Assembly: GCF_000367365.1 (NCBI RefSeq)
Contig: NZ_BARF01000063.1
Location: 1-64,000, forward strand
Direction: 5' to 3'
Source: Streptomyces prunicolor NBRC 13075
GTDB lineage: Bacteria; Actinomycetota; Actinomycetes; Streptomycetales; Streptomycetaceae
DNA: 64,000 bases
The translations under genes were made by a program, and so were the position numbers. Positions 1-8,836 of this stretch are shown here, in pieces. The notes under the pieces are model-generated. The model did no database searches, was not told the origin of the DNA, and worked only from the letters and a program-made list of their open reading frames with translations. Within the stretch, counting starts at the first letter, position 1. Each line of letters begins with the position of its first letter.

Positions 1-40
1 CCGCGTGGGCGCGACCAGCCCCCACGCACCCGCAGACGAA
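1..40. repeat. Partial copy of dispersed palindromic repeat
   Basis: The first bases carry GGGCGCGACCAGCCCCCACG followed by CACCCGCA. The same tail sequence follows the repeat copy near 13455-13490. The other part of the element lies outside the window. It sits just after the stop of aceE. Confidence 0.5.
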
Positions 41-46
41 AAACGA

Positions 47-2794
47 CTACGCGTCCCCGCCCGCCGCACCCGGATCAGCCGAAGCAACATCCAGCAACTG
101 ATACCGATCGATCGCCTGCTTCAACACAGACCGATCAACCTTCCCCTCGCGCGCCAACTCCGTCAGCACAGCCACCACAATCGACTCCGCGTCAATGTGG
201 AAGAACCGCCGAGCCGCCCCGCGGGTGTCAGCGAACCCGAACCCATCAGCCCCCAACGACTGATAAGTCCCGGGCACCCACCGAGAAATCTGGTCAGGAA
301 CCGACCGCATCCAGTCGGAAACAGCCACGAACGGCCCCTCCGCCCCGCTCAACTTCCGCGTGACATAAGGAACCTGCTGCTCCTCCTCGGGATGCAGCAG
401 ATTGTGCCGCTCGACATCGACCGCCTCGCGCCGCAGTTCGTTCCAGGAGGTCGCGGACCACACATCGGCCCGCACGTTCCAGTCCTCGGCGAGAAGCCGC
501 TGAGCCTCGATAGCCCACGGCACCGCCACGCCCGACGCCATGATCTGCGCCGGAACCGTCCCCGAAGCCCCCCGACTGATCCGGTGGACGCCCTTGAGGA
601 TGCCCTCCACATCGACGTCCGCGGGCTCCGCCGGGTGCTGGATCGGCTCGTTGTAGACGGTGAGGTAGTAGAAGACGTCCTCGCCGTGCGGGTGTTCCGC
701 GTCCGAGCCGTACATCCGCCGCAGTCCGTCCTGCACGATGTACGCGATCTCGTACGAATACGCAGGGTCGTAGGCGACACACCCCGGGTTGGTCGACGCG
801 AGCAACTGCGAGTGCCCGTCCGCGTGTTGCAGACCCTCACCGGTCAGAGTCGTACGACCCGCGGTCGCGCCCAGTACGAAACCGCGCGCCAACTGGTCGG
901 CCATCTGCCAGAACTGGTCACCGGTGCGCTGGAAACCGAACATCGAGTAGAAGACGTAGACCGGGATGAGCGGCTCGCCGTGCGTCGCGTACGCCGAACC
1001 CGCCGCGATCAGCGAAGCGGTGCAGCCCGCCTCCGAGATGCCGTCGTGCAGCATCTGCCCGGTCGGCGACTCCTTGTACGCGAGCAGGAGTTCACGGTCC
1101 ACCGACTCGTACTGCTGGCCCAGCGGGTTGTAGATCTTCGCGCTCGGGAAGAACGAGTCCATGCCGAACGTGCGGTACTCGTCCGGCGCGATCAGTACGA
1201 ACCGTCGGCCGATCTCCTTGTCCCGCATGAGGTCCTTGAGCAGCCGCACGAACGCCATGGTGGTGGCGATCGACTGCTGGCCCGAACCCTTCTTCACACT
1301 CGCGTACGTCTTCTCCTCGGGCAGCGCCAGTGGCTTCGAGCGGACGACACGCGTCGGGACGTAGCCCCCGAGCGCGTTGCGCCGGTCGTGCATGTACTGG
1401 ATCTCCTCCGAGTTCCGGCCCGGGTGGAAGTACGGCGGCGCGCCGGACTCCAGCTCCTGGTCGGTGATCGGCAGGTGCAGCCGGTCGCGGAAGCCCTTGA
1501 GGTCGGCGACCGTCAGCTTCTTCATCTGGTGCGTGGCGTTGCGGCCCTCGAAGTTGGGGCCCAGCGTCCAGCCCTTGACCGTCTGGGCGAGGACGACGGT
1601 CGGCTGGCCCTGGTGCTGCTTGGCCGCCTCGAAGGCCGCGTAGACCTTCTGGTGGTCGTGCCCGCCGCGCCCCAGGTGCAGGATCTGGTCGTCGGTCATG
1701 TTCTCGACCATCGCGCGCAGCCGGTGGTCGTGCCCGAAGAAGTGCTCGCGGATGTACGCGCCGGTCTCCGTGGCGTACGTCTGGAACTGGCCGTCCGGCG
1801 TGGTGTTCAGCTGGTTGACCAGCACGCCGTCCCGGTCCTGGGCCAGCAGCGGGTCCCAGGTGCGGTCCCAGACCAGCTTGATGACGTTCCAGCCGGCGCC
1901 CCGGAACTGCGACTCCAGCTCCTGGATGATCTTGCCGTTGCCGCGCACCGGGCCGTCGAGCCGCTGGAGGTTGCAGTTGACGACGAAGGTCAGGTTGTCG
2001 AGGCCCTCGCGCGCGGCGATGGACAGCTGGCCGAGCGACTCCGGCTCGTCCATCTCGCCGTCGCCGAGGAACGCCCACACGTGCGACCGCGACGTGTCCG
2101 CGATGCCGCGCGCCTCCATGTAGCGGTTCATCCGCGCCTGGAAGATCGCGCCGAGCGGGCCCAGGCCCATGGACACGGTCGGGAACTCCCAGAAGTCCGG
2201 CATCGACCGCGGGTGCGGGTACGAGGACAGCCCGTACGGCGCCTTCGACTTCTCCTGGCGGAACGCGTCCAGCTGCTGCTCGCTGAGCCGGTCCAGGAGG
2301 AACGCGCGGGCGTAGATGCCCGGCGAGGCGTGCCCCTGGAAGAAGATCTGGTCGCCGCCGTCGCCCTGGTCCTTGCCCCGGAAGAAGTGGTTGAAGCCCA
2401 CGTCGTAGAGCGAGGCGGAGGAGGCGAACGTGGCGATGTGGCCGCCGACACCGATGCCGGGACGCTGGGCCCTGGACACCATCACCGCGGCGTTCCAGCG
2501 GGTCGCGTTCAGGATGCGGCGCTCGATGTCCTCGTTGCCGGGGAAGAACGGCTCGTCCTTGGTGGCGATGGTGTTGACGTAGTCAGTGCTGCGCATCTCG
2601 GGCACGGCCACGCGCTTCTCGCGGGCCCGCTCGATCAGCCGGAGCATCAGATAGCGGGCCCGCTCACGGCCGCGCTGGTCCACGGCGGCGTCGAGCGAGT
2701 CGAGCCACTCCTGGGTCTCTTCGGGATCGAAGTCAGGAACCTGACTCGGAAGGCCGCCAATGATGATCGGATTGCGATCGGATCCGGAAGCCAC
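47..2794 (-). CDS. aceE: Pyruvate dehydrogenase E1 component, homodimeric type
   Basis: This is the thiamine-diphosphate-dependent E1 of the pyruvate dehydrogenase complex. It decarboxylates pyruvate and acetylates the E2 lipoyl groups. The product has 915 residues, the usual length for the single-chain AceE family. The ThDP/Mg motif is clear: GDGEMDEPE at residues 244-252, ending in VNCNLQRLDGP at about 272-282. His residues of the active site lie in VGGHIATFAS (about 117-126) and FFQGHASPG (about 151-159). The start is GTG at 2794, with AAGGAA about 6 nt upstream. It is transcribed away from the DUF3052 gene, with a 418-nt divergent intergenic region. Family assignment is firm. Confidence 0.97.
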   Translation of the reverse strand: MASGSDRNPIIIGGLPSQVPDFDPEETQEWLDSLDAAVDQRGRERARYLMLRLIERAREKRVAVPEMRSTDYVNTIATKDEPFFPGNEDIERRILNATRWNAAVMVSRAQRPGIGVGGHIATFASSASLYDVGFNHFFRGKDQGDGGDQIFFQGHASPGIYARAFLLDRLSEQQLDAFRQEKSKAPYGLSSYPHPRSMPDFWEFPTVSMGLGPLGAIFQARMNRYMEARGIADTSRSHVWAFLGDGEMDEPESLGQLSIAAREGLDNLTFVVNCNLQRLDGPVRGNGKIIQELESQFRGAGWNVIKLVWDRTWDPLLAQDRDGVLVNQLNTTPDGQFQTYATETGAYIREHFFGHDHRLRAMVENMTDDQILHLGRGGHDHQKVYAAFEAAKQHQGQPTVVLAQTVKGWTLGPNFEGRNATHQMKKLTVADLKGFRDRLHLPITDQELESGAPPYFHPGRNSEEIQYMHDRRNALGGYVPTRVVRSKPLALPEEKTYASVKKGSGQQSIATTMAFVRLLKDLMRDKEIGRRFVLIAPDEYRTFGMDSFFPSAKIYNPLGQQYESVDRELLLAYKESPTGQMLHDGISEAGCTASLIAAGSAYATHGEPLIPVYVFYSMFGFQRTGDQFWQMADQLARGFVLGATAGRTTLTGEGLQHADGHSQLLASTNPGCVAYDPAYSYEIAYIVQDGLRRMYGSDAEHPHGEDVFYYLTVYNEPIQHPAEPADVDVEGILKGVHRISRGASGTVPAQIMASGVAVPWAIEAQRLLAEDWNVRADVWSATSWNELRREAVDVERHNLLHPEEEQQVPYVTRKLSGAEGPFVAVSDWMRSVPDQISRWVPGTYQSLGADGFGFADTRGAARRFFHIDAESIVVAVLTELAREGKVDRSVLKQAIDRYQLLDVASADPGAAGGDA

Positions 2795-3212
2795 GCTGTT
2801 CCTTACCTGTCAGAGGGGACTGTCTGAGGCTGATGGGGTGGGCCTATGAGGGCTTAATGAGGCTTATCGGTGCTGGATTTCCATGGTTCTGCACCGTTCC
2901 CCATGGTCTACCGCAGGATGGCAATCGTCATCTCTACCGTGAGGTAACCGTGACTCGTTTAGCAAAGTCATTCGAGTCGCGTACCCTCGGAGGGTTCTCA
3001 AACGTGCAAACCGGGCAGAACGCTGTGGTGTACGTCACCAGCGGCCGCGATAGCGTGCCTGGAGTTGCGGCGACACGGCCAGGATCGTCACCGTTTCGGC
3101 GTTCCGAATCGCCGGGTACTTGCGCGATCCGGCCCGTCCGTGTGGACTACGGCCAATGCTTCGCGCACGCGCGATGCTGGACATTCATCAAGACATGATC
3201 AGGAGGCAACCC
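2795..3212. other. Divergent intergenic region between aceE and the DUF3052 gene
   Basis: No credible gene is seen. The part next to aceE (2820-2960) is relatively AT-rich for this genome and must hold the aceE promoter. The other side holds the DUF3052 promoter and its AGGAGG ribosome site at 3201-3206. I see no strong palindrome or known riboswitch. Confidence 0.6.
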
Positions 3213-3650
3213 GTGAGCGCGACCGCGGACCACGCGGAGGAGCGGACGAACCCTGCCGTCAGGCTGGGGTTCCAGCCCGAGCAGGTGGTCCAGGAGATCG
3301 GCTACGACGACGACGTAGACCAGGAACTCCGCGAGGCCATTGAAGAAGTCATCGGCAGCGACCTGGTGGACGAGGACTACGACGACGTCGCCGATGCCGT
3401 GGTGCTGTGGTTCCGCGACGAGGACGGCGACCTGACCGACGTGCTGGTGGACGCCATCTCGTACGTCGAGGAGGGCGGCTCGATCCTGCTGCTGACGCCG
3501 AAGACCGGCCGTGACGGCTACGTCGAGCCCAGCGACATCTCGGAAGCCGCCACGACCGCGGGCCTTTCCGCGGCCAAGAGCGTCAGCGTGGGCAAGGACT
3601 GGAGTGGCAGCCGGCTGGTGACGCCCAAGGCAGCCAAGTCCAAGAGGTAG
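3213..3650 (+). CDS. DUF3052 domain protein
   Basis: A small acidic cytoplasmic protein of 145 residues matching the actinobacterial DUF3052 family, which has no established biochemical role. The body is conserved in character: NPAVRLGFQPEQVVQEIGYD near the start, then acidic helices and the segment AISYVEEGGSILLLTPKTG. The start is GTG at 3213 because AGGAGG at 3201-3206 has proper spacing. Longer in-frame starts upstream lack a ribosome site and add non-conserved sequence. It sits between aceE and ahpE, a neighbourhood I recall as common in Streptomyces. A strong hairpin follows the stop. Confidence 0.9.
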   Translation: MSATADHAEERTNPAVRLGFQPEQVVQEIGYDDDVDQELREAIEEVIGSDLVDEDYDDVADAVVLWFRDEDGDLTDVLVDAISYVEEGGSILLLTPKTGRDGYVEPSDISEAATTAGLSAAKSVSVGKDWSGSRLVTPKAAKSKR

Positions 3651-3680
3651 ACCCCGGAGGTACCTCGATCGTTGAACCCC

Positions 3681-3707
3681 GGACGGGCTGGCCACGCCAG
3701 CCCGTCC
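3681..3707 (+). terminator. Hairpin terminator after DUF3052 gene
   Basis: Perfect 12-bp inverted repeat: GGACGGGCTGGC (3681-3692), a 3-nt loop, and GCCAGCCCGTCC (3696-3707). It lies 31 nt after the stop codon. There is no U-tract, as is usual in Streptomyces. Confidence 0.8.
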
Positions 3708-3788
3708 GTCCGCATGCCGTGATCGCTGCGTAGGGTGGACGCCGGGTGGACTCACCCGAACAGCCCCACCGAAGGGATGCAGGACGAG

Positions 3789-4247
3789 ATGGCGATTCAG
3801 GTCGGCGACAAGGCCCCCGATTTCGAGCTCAAGGACAACCACGGCGCCACCGTGAAGCTCTCCGACTTCCGCGGCGACAAGAACGTGGTGCTGCTCTTCT
3901 ACCCCTTCGCCTTCACCGGCGTCTGCACCGGCGAACTGTGCTCCCTGCGCGACAACCTGCCGCAGTTCACCGACCGAGACACCCAGCTCCTCGCGGTCTC
4001 GAACGACTCCATCCACACCCTGCGCGTCTTCGCCGAGCAGGAGGGCCTGGAGTACCCGCTGCTCTCCGACTTCTGGCCGCACGGCAACACTTCGCGCGCC
4101 TACGGCGTCTTCGACGAGGACAAGGGCTGCGCCGTGCGCGGCACCTTCGTCATCGACAAGGAGGGCGTCGTGCGCTGGACGGTCGTCAACGGCCTGCCGG
4201 ACGCGCGCGACCTCAACGAGTACGTGAAGGCGCTCGACAGCCTGTGA
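3789..4247 (+). CDS. ahpE: AhpE-type peroxiredoxin
   Basis: A thiol peroxidase of the AhpC/TSA superfamily that reduces peroxides and peroxynitrite in the cytosol. It has 152 residues. The peroxidatic cysteine is C46 in FAFTGVCTGELCSLRD, and C51 follows as a possible second thiol. The C-terminal half carries LLSDFWPHG and a G-x-RGTFVIDKEG segment very like mycobacterial AhpE. I chose ATG 3789 because the upstream in-frame ATG at 3735 adds an unconserved leader. It is followed closely by two terD genes, which fits an oxidative or tellurite stress neighbourhood. Confidence in the subfamily is good, although Bcp-like enzymes are related. Confidence 0.92.
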   Translation: MAIQVGDKAPDFELKDNHGATVKLSDFRGDKNVVLLFYPFAFTGVCTGELCSLRDNLPQFTDRDTQLLAVSNDSIHTLRVFAEQEGLEYPLLSDFWPHGNTSRAYGVFDEDKGCAVRGTFVIDKEGVVRWTVVNGLPDARDLNEYVKALDSL

Positions 4248-4360
4248 TTGTTAGGTTCCAGAGCCTGCGAGGGTCGGGAACCCGTCACTAGGATCGAGAC
4301 GTTGATCCGATACCGACGCACTACGGGGCATCCCCGCCCCTGGACACCAATGGAGGACTC

Positions 4361-4936
4361 GTGGGAGTCAGCCTCAGCAAGGGCGGCAACGTTTCACTGA
4401 CCAAGGAGGCCCCGGGCCTGACCGCGGTCATCGTCGGTCTGGGGTGGGACGTCCGTACCACCACCGGCACCGACTTCGACCTCGACGCCAGCGCCCTGCT
4501 GCTGAACAGCGCGGGCAAGGTCGCCAGTGACGCGAACTTCGTCTTCTTCAACAACCTCAAGAGCCCCGACGGCTCCGTCGAGCACACCGGTGACAACACC
4601 ACCGGTGAGGGCGAGGGCGACGACGAGGCGATCAAGGTGAACCTCGCGGCGGTCCCGGCCGACGTCGACAAGATCACCTTCCCGGTCTCGATCTACGACG
4701 CCGAGAACCGCCAGCAGTCCTTCGGCCAGGTCCGCAACGCGTTCATCCGCGTGGTGAACCAGGCCGGCGGCGCCGAGATCGCCCGCTACGACCTCTCCGA
4801 GGACGCCTCCACCGAGACGGCCATGGTCTTCGGCGAGCTGTACCGCAACGGCGCGGAGTGGAAGTTCCGCGCCATCGGCCAGGGCTACGCCTCGGGCCTG
4901 CGCGGCATCGCCCAGGACTTCGGCGTCAACGTCTGA
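4361..4936 (+). CDS. terD: TerD family calcium-binding stress protein
   Basis: A 191-residue TerD-domain protein from the tellurium-resistance and general stress family. Known members bind Ca2+ through paired acidic motifs. Here these are DFDLDASALLL (about 45-55) and the loop SPDGSVEHTGDNTTGEGEGD (about 67-86). The C-terminal signature GELYRNGAEWKFRAIGQGYA is intact. The start is GTG 4361, with GGAGG at 4352-4356. It is followed 130 nt later by a close paralogue in the same direction. I recall the S. coelicolor orthologue as the TDD8/SCO2368-type protein, but that mapping is from memory. Confidence 0.95.
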   Translation: MGVSLSKGGNVSLTKEAPGLTAVIVGLGWDVRTTTGTDFDLDASALLLNSAGKVASDANFVFFNNLKSPDGSVEHTGDNTTGEGEGDDEAIKVNLAAVPADVDKITFPVSIYDAENRQQSFGQVRNAFIRVVNQAGGAEIARYDLSEDASTETAMVFGELYRNGAEWKFRAIGQGYASGLRGIAQDFGVNV

Positions 4937-5066
4937 CGTACGAGCGTCCGATGTACGGAGGCTTCACCGTCCGGCGCCGCGCGGTTCGCGTGCGGCGCCG
5001 GAGGGTCTCCCCTCCGGGGGAGTGCAGGACAACCAAAGAAGCATCGCCTCGGGGAGGACCAGCACT

Positions 5067-5642
5067 ATGGGCGTCACGCTCGCCAAGGGGGGCAATGTCT
5101 CCCTGTCCAAGGCCGCACCGAACCTCACGAACGTCCTGATCGGCCTCGGCTGGGACGCGCGCTCCACCACCGGCGCCGACTTCGACCTCGACGCCAGCGC
5201 CCTGCTGTGCAACGGCGGCCGGGTGCTCGGTGACGAGTGGTTCATCTTCTACAACCAGCTCACCAGCCCGGACGGTTCGGTGGAGCACACCGGCGACAAC
5301 CTCACCGGTGAGGGCGAGGGTGACGACGAGTCGATCCTGGTCGACCTCTCCAAGGTGCCGGCCAACGTCGACAAGATCGTCTTCCCGGTCTCCATCCACG
5401 ACGCCGATGTCCGCGGCCAGACCTTCGGCCAGGTCAGCAACGCCTTCATCCGCGTCGTCAACCAGGCCGACGGCCTTGAGCTGGCCCGCTACGACCTCTC
5501 CGAGGACGCCTCCACCGAAACGGCCATGATCTTCGGCGAGCTCTACCGCTACCAGGGCGAGTGGAAGTTCAGGGCGGTCGGACAGGGGTATGCGTCGGGA
5601 CTGCGGGGCATCGCCATGGACTTCGGGGTCAACGTCTCGTAA
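5067..5642 (+). CDS. terD: TerD family protein, second tandem copy
   Basis: A 191-residue paralogue of the preceding gene, nearly collinear over its whole length, so a tandem duplication is likely. The Ca2+-type motifs DFDLDASALLCN and TSPDGSVEHTGDNLTGEGEG are both present, as is the GELYRYQGEWKFRAVGQGY signature. One difference is a Cys in the first acidic motif. The start ATG 5067 follows GGGGAGG at 5051-5057. It precedes the TerC-like membrane gene with a hairpin in between, so co-transcription is possible but may be attenuated. Confidence 0.95.
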   Translation: MGVTLAKGGNVSLSKAAPNLTNVLIGLGWDARSTTGADFDLDASALLCNGGRVLGDEWFIFYNQLTSPDGSVEHTGDNLTGEGEGDDESILVDLSKVPANVDKIVFPVSIHDADVRGQTFGQVSNAFIRVVNQADGLELARYDLSEDASTETAMIFGELYRYQGEWKFRAVGQGYASGLRGIAMDFGVNVS

Positions 5643-5747
5643 AGGGCGTTATCCACACCGGCTGTCCCGGTCGGCGGAGTCTCCCTCTAGACTCAGTGCT
5701 CGACGTCAAATTTTAAGTAAAGCCGAGTGCGGCGCGGGGGGAGACCC

Positions 5748-5770
5748 TCCCCCAGACTCCGTCTGGGGGA
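5748..5770 (+). terminator. GC-rich hairpin between terD and the TerC-like gene
   Basis: Arms TCCCCCAGAC (5748-5757) and GTCTGGGGGA (5761-5770) are perfectly complementary with a 3-nt loop. The hairpin ends 27 nt before the next start codon, so it may be a terminator or an attenuating leader structure. Confidence 0.55.
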
Positions 5771-5796
5771 ACCCCCAACACACGATTGGGTAGCCA

Positions 5797-6942
5797 GTGC
5801 TTCTGAAAACCTTCGGCTGGTCGTTCGCGGTCACCGCGCTCGGCCTTGTCGCAGCGGCGTTCTACGGGGGGTGGGAAGCCTTCGGCATCGTGGCGATCCT
5901 GGCCGTCCTGGAGATCTCGCTGTCCTTCGACAACGCGGTGGTCAACGCCGGGATCCTGAAGAAGATGTCTGCCTTCTGGCAGAAGATCTTCCTCACGATC
6001 GGTGTCCTGATCGCCGTCTTCGGCATGCGGCTGGTGTTCCCCGTCGTCATCGTCGCGGTCACCGCCAAGATCGGCCCGATCGACGCGGTCGACCTCGCGC
6101 TCAACAACAAGGACCACTACCAGCAGCTGGTCACCGACGCCCACCCGGCGATCGCGGCCTTCGGCGGCATGTTCCTGCTGATGATCTTCCTGGACTTCAT
6201 CTTCGAGGACCGGGACATCCAGTGGCTGCGCTGGATCGAGCGCCCGCTGGCCAAGCTCGGCAAGGTCGACATGCTGTCGGTCTGCATCGCGCTGATCGTC
6301 CTGCTGATCACCTCGTTCACCTTCGCGGCCCACGCCCACCAGCACGGCGGCGCGCACGCGGACAAGGCGCAGACGGTCCTGATCGCCGGTATCTCCGGCC
6401 TGATCACGTACATGATCGTCGGCGGACTCTCGGGCTACTTCGAGGACAAGCTCGAAGAAGAGGAGGAGCGGGAGCACGAGGAGGAGGAAGAGGCCGCGCG
6501 CACCGGCAAGCAGCGCTCGGCAGTCGTCCTCGCCGGCCAGGCAGCGTTCTTCATGTTCCTGTACCTCGAAGTGCTCGACGCATCCTTCTCCTTCGACGGC
6601 GTGATCGGCGCGTTCGCCATCACCAACGACATCGTCCTGATGGCCCTGGGCCTCGGCATCGGCGCGATGTACGTCCGCTCGCTGACGGTCTACCTGGTCC
6701 GCCAGGGCACCCTTGACGACTACGTCTACCTGGAGCACGGCGCCCACTACGCGATCGGCGCCCTGGCCGTGATCCTCATGGTCACCATCCAGTACCAGAT
6801 CAACGAGGTCATCACCGGCCTGGTCGGCGTCATCCTGATCGGCTGGTCCTTCTGGTCCTCGGTCCGCAGGAACAAGGCCCTCGCGGAAGCAGAGGGAAAA
6901 GCGGGCGCGGACGAGAAGACTGAGGTCTCGTCCGGGGTGTGA
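5797..6942 (+). CDS. terC: DUF475 / TerC-family integral membrane protein
   Basis: A polytopic membrane protein of 381 residues in the TerC/DUF475 group. The family hallmark is paired acidic membrane motifs, here EISLSFDNAVVNAG (about 39-52) and EVLDASFSFDGVIGAFA (about 257-273). TerC-type proteins have been linked to metal efflux, notably manganese, and to Ter complexes at the membrane. A highly acidic stretch, EEEEEREHEEEEEAA, lies in the central cytoplasmic loop around residue 220, preceded by a His-rich segment (HAHQHGGAHADK) that could bind metal. The start is GTG 5797, with a weak ribosome site. It lies in the same strand and cluster as three Ter-domain genes. Confidence 0.9.
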   Translation: MLLKTFGWSFAVTALGLVAAAFYGGWEAFGIVAILAVLEISLSFDNAVVNAGILKKMSAFWQKIFLTIGVLIAVFGMRLVFPVVIVAVTAKIGPIDAVDLALNNKDHYQQLVTDAHPAIAAFGGMFLLMIFLDFIFEDRDIQWLRWIERPLAKLGKVDMLSVCIALIVLLITSFTFAAHAHQHGGAHADKAQTVLIAGISGLITYMIVGGLSGYFEDKLEEEEEREHEEEEEAARTGKQRSAVVLAGQAAFFMFLYLEVLDASFSFDGVIGAFAITNDIVLMALGLGIGAMYVRSLTVYLVRQGTLDDYVYLEHGAHYAIGALAVILMVTIQYQINEVITGLVGVILIGWSFWSSVRRNKALAEAEGKAGADEKTEVSSGV

Positions 6943-6971
6943 CAAGCTCCCTGGTAAGGGAACGCTTCTGT

Positions 6972-7015
6972 TCGGGGCGGCCGTCGAGGACATGTCCTCT
7001 GTCCGGCCGCCCCGA
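6972..7015 (+). terminator. Terminator after the TerC-like gene
   Basis: Inverted repeat TCGGGGCGGCCG (6972-6983) with CGGCCGCCCCGA (7004-7015), 12 perfect pairs and a 20-nt loop, 30 nt after the stop. Confidence 0.75.
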
Positions 7016-7058
7016 CGGCTTTGTCATGCGGAACGTTGATGTGGACGTGGGGGCGGGA

Positions 7059-7793
7059 ATGGGCTTCTTCGACGGAATCTGGCGGCGCGAGGCCGACTTC
7101 GACTCGGGCAGCGCGGCCAGCAACGCGATAGAACTGACCAAACGGCACCATCAGGTCTCGCTCACCAAACAGGGCGCGGCCACCGGCAACCTCCGCGTCA
7201 ACCTCACCTGGCGGATGCGGACCTCCGACATCGGCGGCCTCCAGCGGGACAGCCTCCTGAGGCACCCCTTCAAGGCGCTCAAGCCCCCGGAGGTCATGGG
7301 CCACAGCCAGAGCATGGTCAACGTGGACCTCGACCTGGGCTGCCTCTACGAGCTCATGGACGGCACCAAGGGCGTGGTCCAGCCCCTCGGCGGCCTCCTC
7401 GGCGACGTCAACTCACCCCCCTACGTGAAGCTCAGCGGCGACGACCGCTTCGGCTCCGCGTCCGGCGAGACGATGTACGTCAACCTCGACCACCGCGACC
7501 AGATCAAACGCCTCCTGGTCTTCGTCTACATCTACGACCAGACCCCGGCCTTCGACCGCACCCACGCGATCGTCACGCTGTACCCCAGCAACGGCCCCCG
7601 CATCGAGATAGGCCTCGACGAACGCCACCCCCAGGCCCGCTCCTGCGCGGTCGTGATGATCGAAAACGTCAAGGGCGAACTGATGGTCCGCCGCGAGGTG
7701 AAGTTCGTGTACGGCTTCCAAGCGGAACTGGACCGGTTGTATGGGTGGGGCTTGCAGTGGGGGCGGGGCTACAAGACCAAGGTGGAGCGCTGA
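7059..7793 (+). CDS. TerA-like / TerD-fold tellurium resistance protein
   Basis: A soluble protein of 244 residues. The N-terminal part has MGFFDGIWRREADFDSG and the segment HHQVSLTKQG. The C-terminal two thirds carry the Ter-type beta-sandwich features VNLTWRMRT, DLDLGCLYELMDG, VYIYDQTPAFDRT and MIENVKGELMVRREVKFVYG. I take it as a TerA-like member of the Ter protein group, probably acting with the TerD and TerC proteins encoded upstream. ATG 7059 gives the conserved-looking MGFFDG start. ATG 7026 is an alternative, but it sits directly after the terminator hairpin. Confidence 0.82.
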   Translation: MGFFDGIWRREADFDSGSAASNAIELTKRHHQVSLTKQGAATGNLRVNLTWRMRTSDIGGLQRDSLLRHPFKALKPPEVMGHSQSMVNVDLDLGCLYELMDGTKGVVQPLGGLLGDVNSPPYVKLSGDDRFGSASGETMYVNLDHRDQIKRLLVFVYIYDQTPAFDRTHAIVTLYPSNGPRIEIGLDERHPQARSCAVVMIENVKGELMVRREVKFVYGFQAELDRLYGWGLQWGRGYKTKVER

Positions 7794-7795
7794 AG

Positions 7796-7870
7796 CGCCC
7801 CGAAGGGGCAGCTTCTCCAGGGGCGCGGGGAACTGCGCGCCCAGCCCCCACCGGCCGGCAGCCAAAAAAC
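7796..7870. repeat. Dispersed palindromic repeat copy
   Basis: Contains a GCGCCCCGAAGGGGC hairpin at the left and AGGGGCGCGGGGAACTGCGC near the centre, followed by CCCAGCCCCCACCGGCC. This is one arm of the repeat found complete at 10802-10884. It fills the gap between two converging ter genes and may also work as a bidirectional terminator. Confidence 0.8.
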
Positions 7871-7883
7871 AACGCACCCACCC

Positions 7884-8660
7884 TCAGATGAACTGCGGCC
7901 CCTGCGGAGGCATCCGAAAGTTCGGATCCGGCGCAGCAGCAACAGGCACCGGCTGCGGATACCCGTACGTCCCCGCCGGAGCGGTCTGCGGATACCCATA
8001 CGCAGGCTGAGTCACGGGCTCCTCGGCCTGCGGATACCCGTACCCGGACTGCACCGGAACCGCCGGAGGCAACGGCTGGGAGACCCCCGCCTCAGCCACC
8101 CCCACCCCCACTCCCTCCGACTCGTCCACCGTGATCCCGAAGTCCATCGCCAGCCCGCGCAACCCGTTGGCGTACCCCTCACCGAGCGCCCGGAACTTCC
8201 ACCCGTCACCCCGCCGGTACAGCTCCCCGCAGATCAGCGCGGTCTCCTCACCGGTCTCCGGCTTGATGTCGAAATACAGCAGCGGTTCACCCTCCGCGAC
8301 GGCCGCGTCGTACAGCAGGATGCGCAGCCCCTGTACGTGGTCGAAGGTGACCTCGTCCGCCGAAGCGACCACCAGAATCCGGCTGACTTCGGGCTCGACA
8401 CCGGCGAGATCTGTCTGGATCGTGTCGGTGGGACCCTCCGCGACACGCTTCTTGCCGAGCCACCAGACCTTCCCGGAGGGGTGCCGGGGCTGGTTGTAGA
8501 AGACGAAGTCCTCGTCGGAACGCACCTGACCGGCGGGGCCGAGGAGCAGCGCCGAGGCATCCACGTCCGGGACCTCCGCCCCGGGGGCCCAGCGCAGCAC
8601 GGCACGTACCGTGGTGGCTTCCAGCGGGACGTTCGACCCCTTCAGCATCGCGTGCGTCAT
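7884..8660 (-). CDS. TerD family protein with YGYPQ-repeat tail
   Basis: A protein of 258 residues. The first about 170 residues form a TerD domain (WAPGAEVPDVDASALLLG, VRSDEDFVFYNQPRHPSG, ICGELYRRGDGWKFRALGEG, GLAMDFGI). The remaining about 85 residues are a low-complexity tail with repeated GYGYPQ, AYGYPQ and TYGYPQ units, ending in NFRMPPQGPQFI. The Ca2+-loop acidic residues are fewer than in the upstream paralogues. The tail resembles disordered, self-associating Tyr/Pro/Gly segments (inference). The gene points toward the rest of the ter cluster and lies head-to-head with the CitE-like gene, so both share a 176-nt divergent promoter region. Confidence 0.88.
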   Translation of the reverse strand: MTHAMLKGSNVPLEATTVRAVLRWAPGAEVPDVDASALLLGPAGQVRSDEDFVFYNQPRHPSGKVWWLGKKRVAEGPTDTIQTDLAGVEPEVSRILVVASADEVTFDHVQGLRILLYDAAVAEGEPLLYFDIKPETGEETALICGELYRRGDGWKFRALGEGYANGLRGLAMDFGITVDESEGVGVGVAEAGVSQPLPPAVPVQSGYGYPQAEEPVTQPAYGYPQTAPAGTYGYPQPVPVAAAPDPNFRMPPQGPQFI

Positions 8661-8836
8661 GCGGTCATCCTGCCCTCTCGGTCCTGGTCACGACAACGTG
8701 GGGGTTCGGACACCGACATGGCCGAGTTACCTGAAGTTCATGCCCGGCGGGAACCCTCGACATGGGTTTGTACGTACTATTACCGGCCACCTATCGAAAA
8801 CAATCACGAACCACAACGGCACCACGGGGGAGCTTT

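Noticed and set aside
5..2827. A 940-codon open frame on the + strand opposite aceE
   Set aside because: It is the antisense shadow of a strongly GC-biased gene. Its translation is Arg/Val/Leu-rich and resembles no family, while the minus frame is a clear E1 enzyme.
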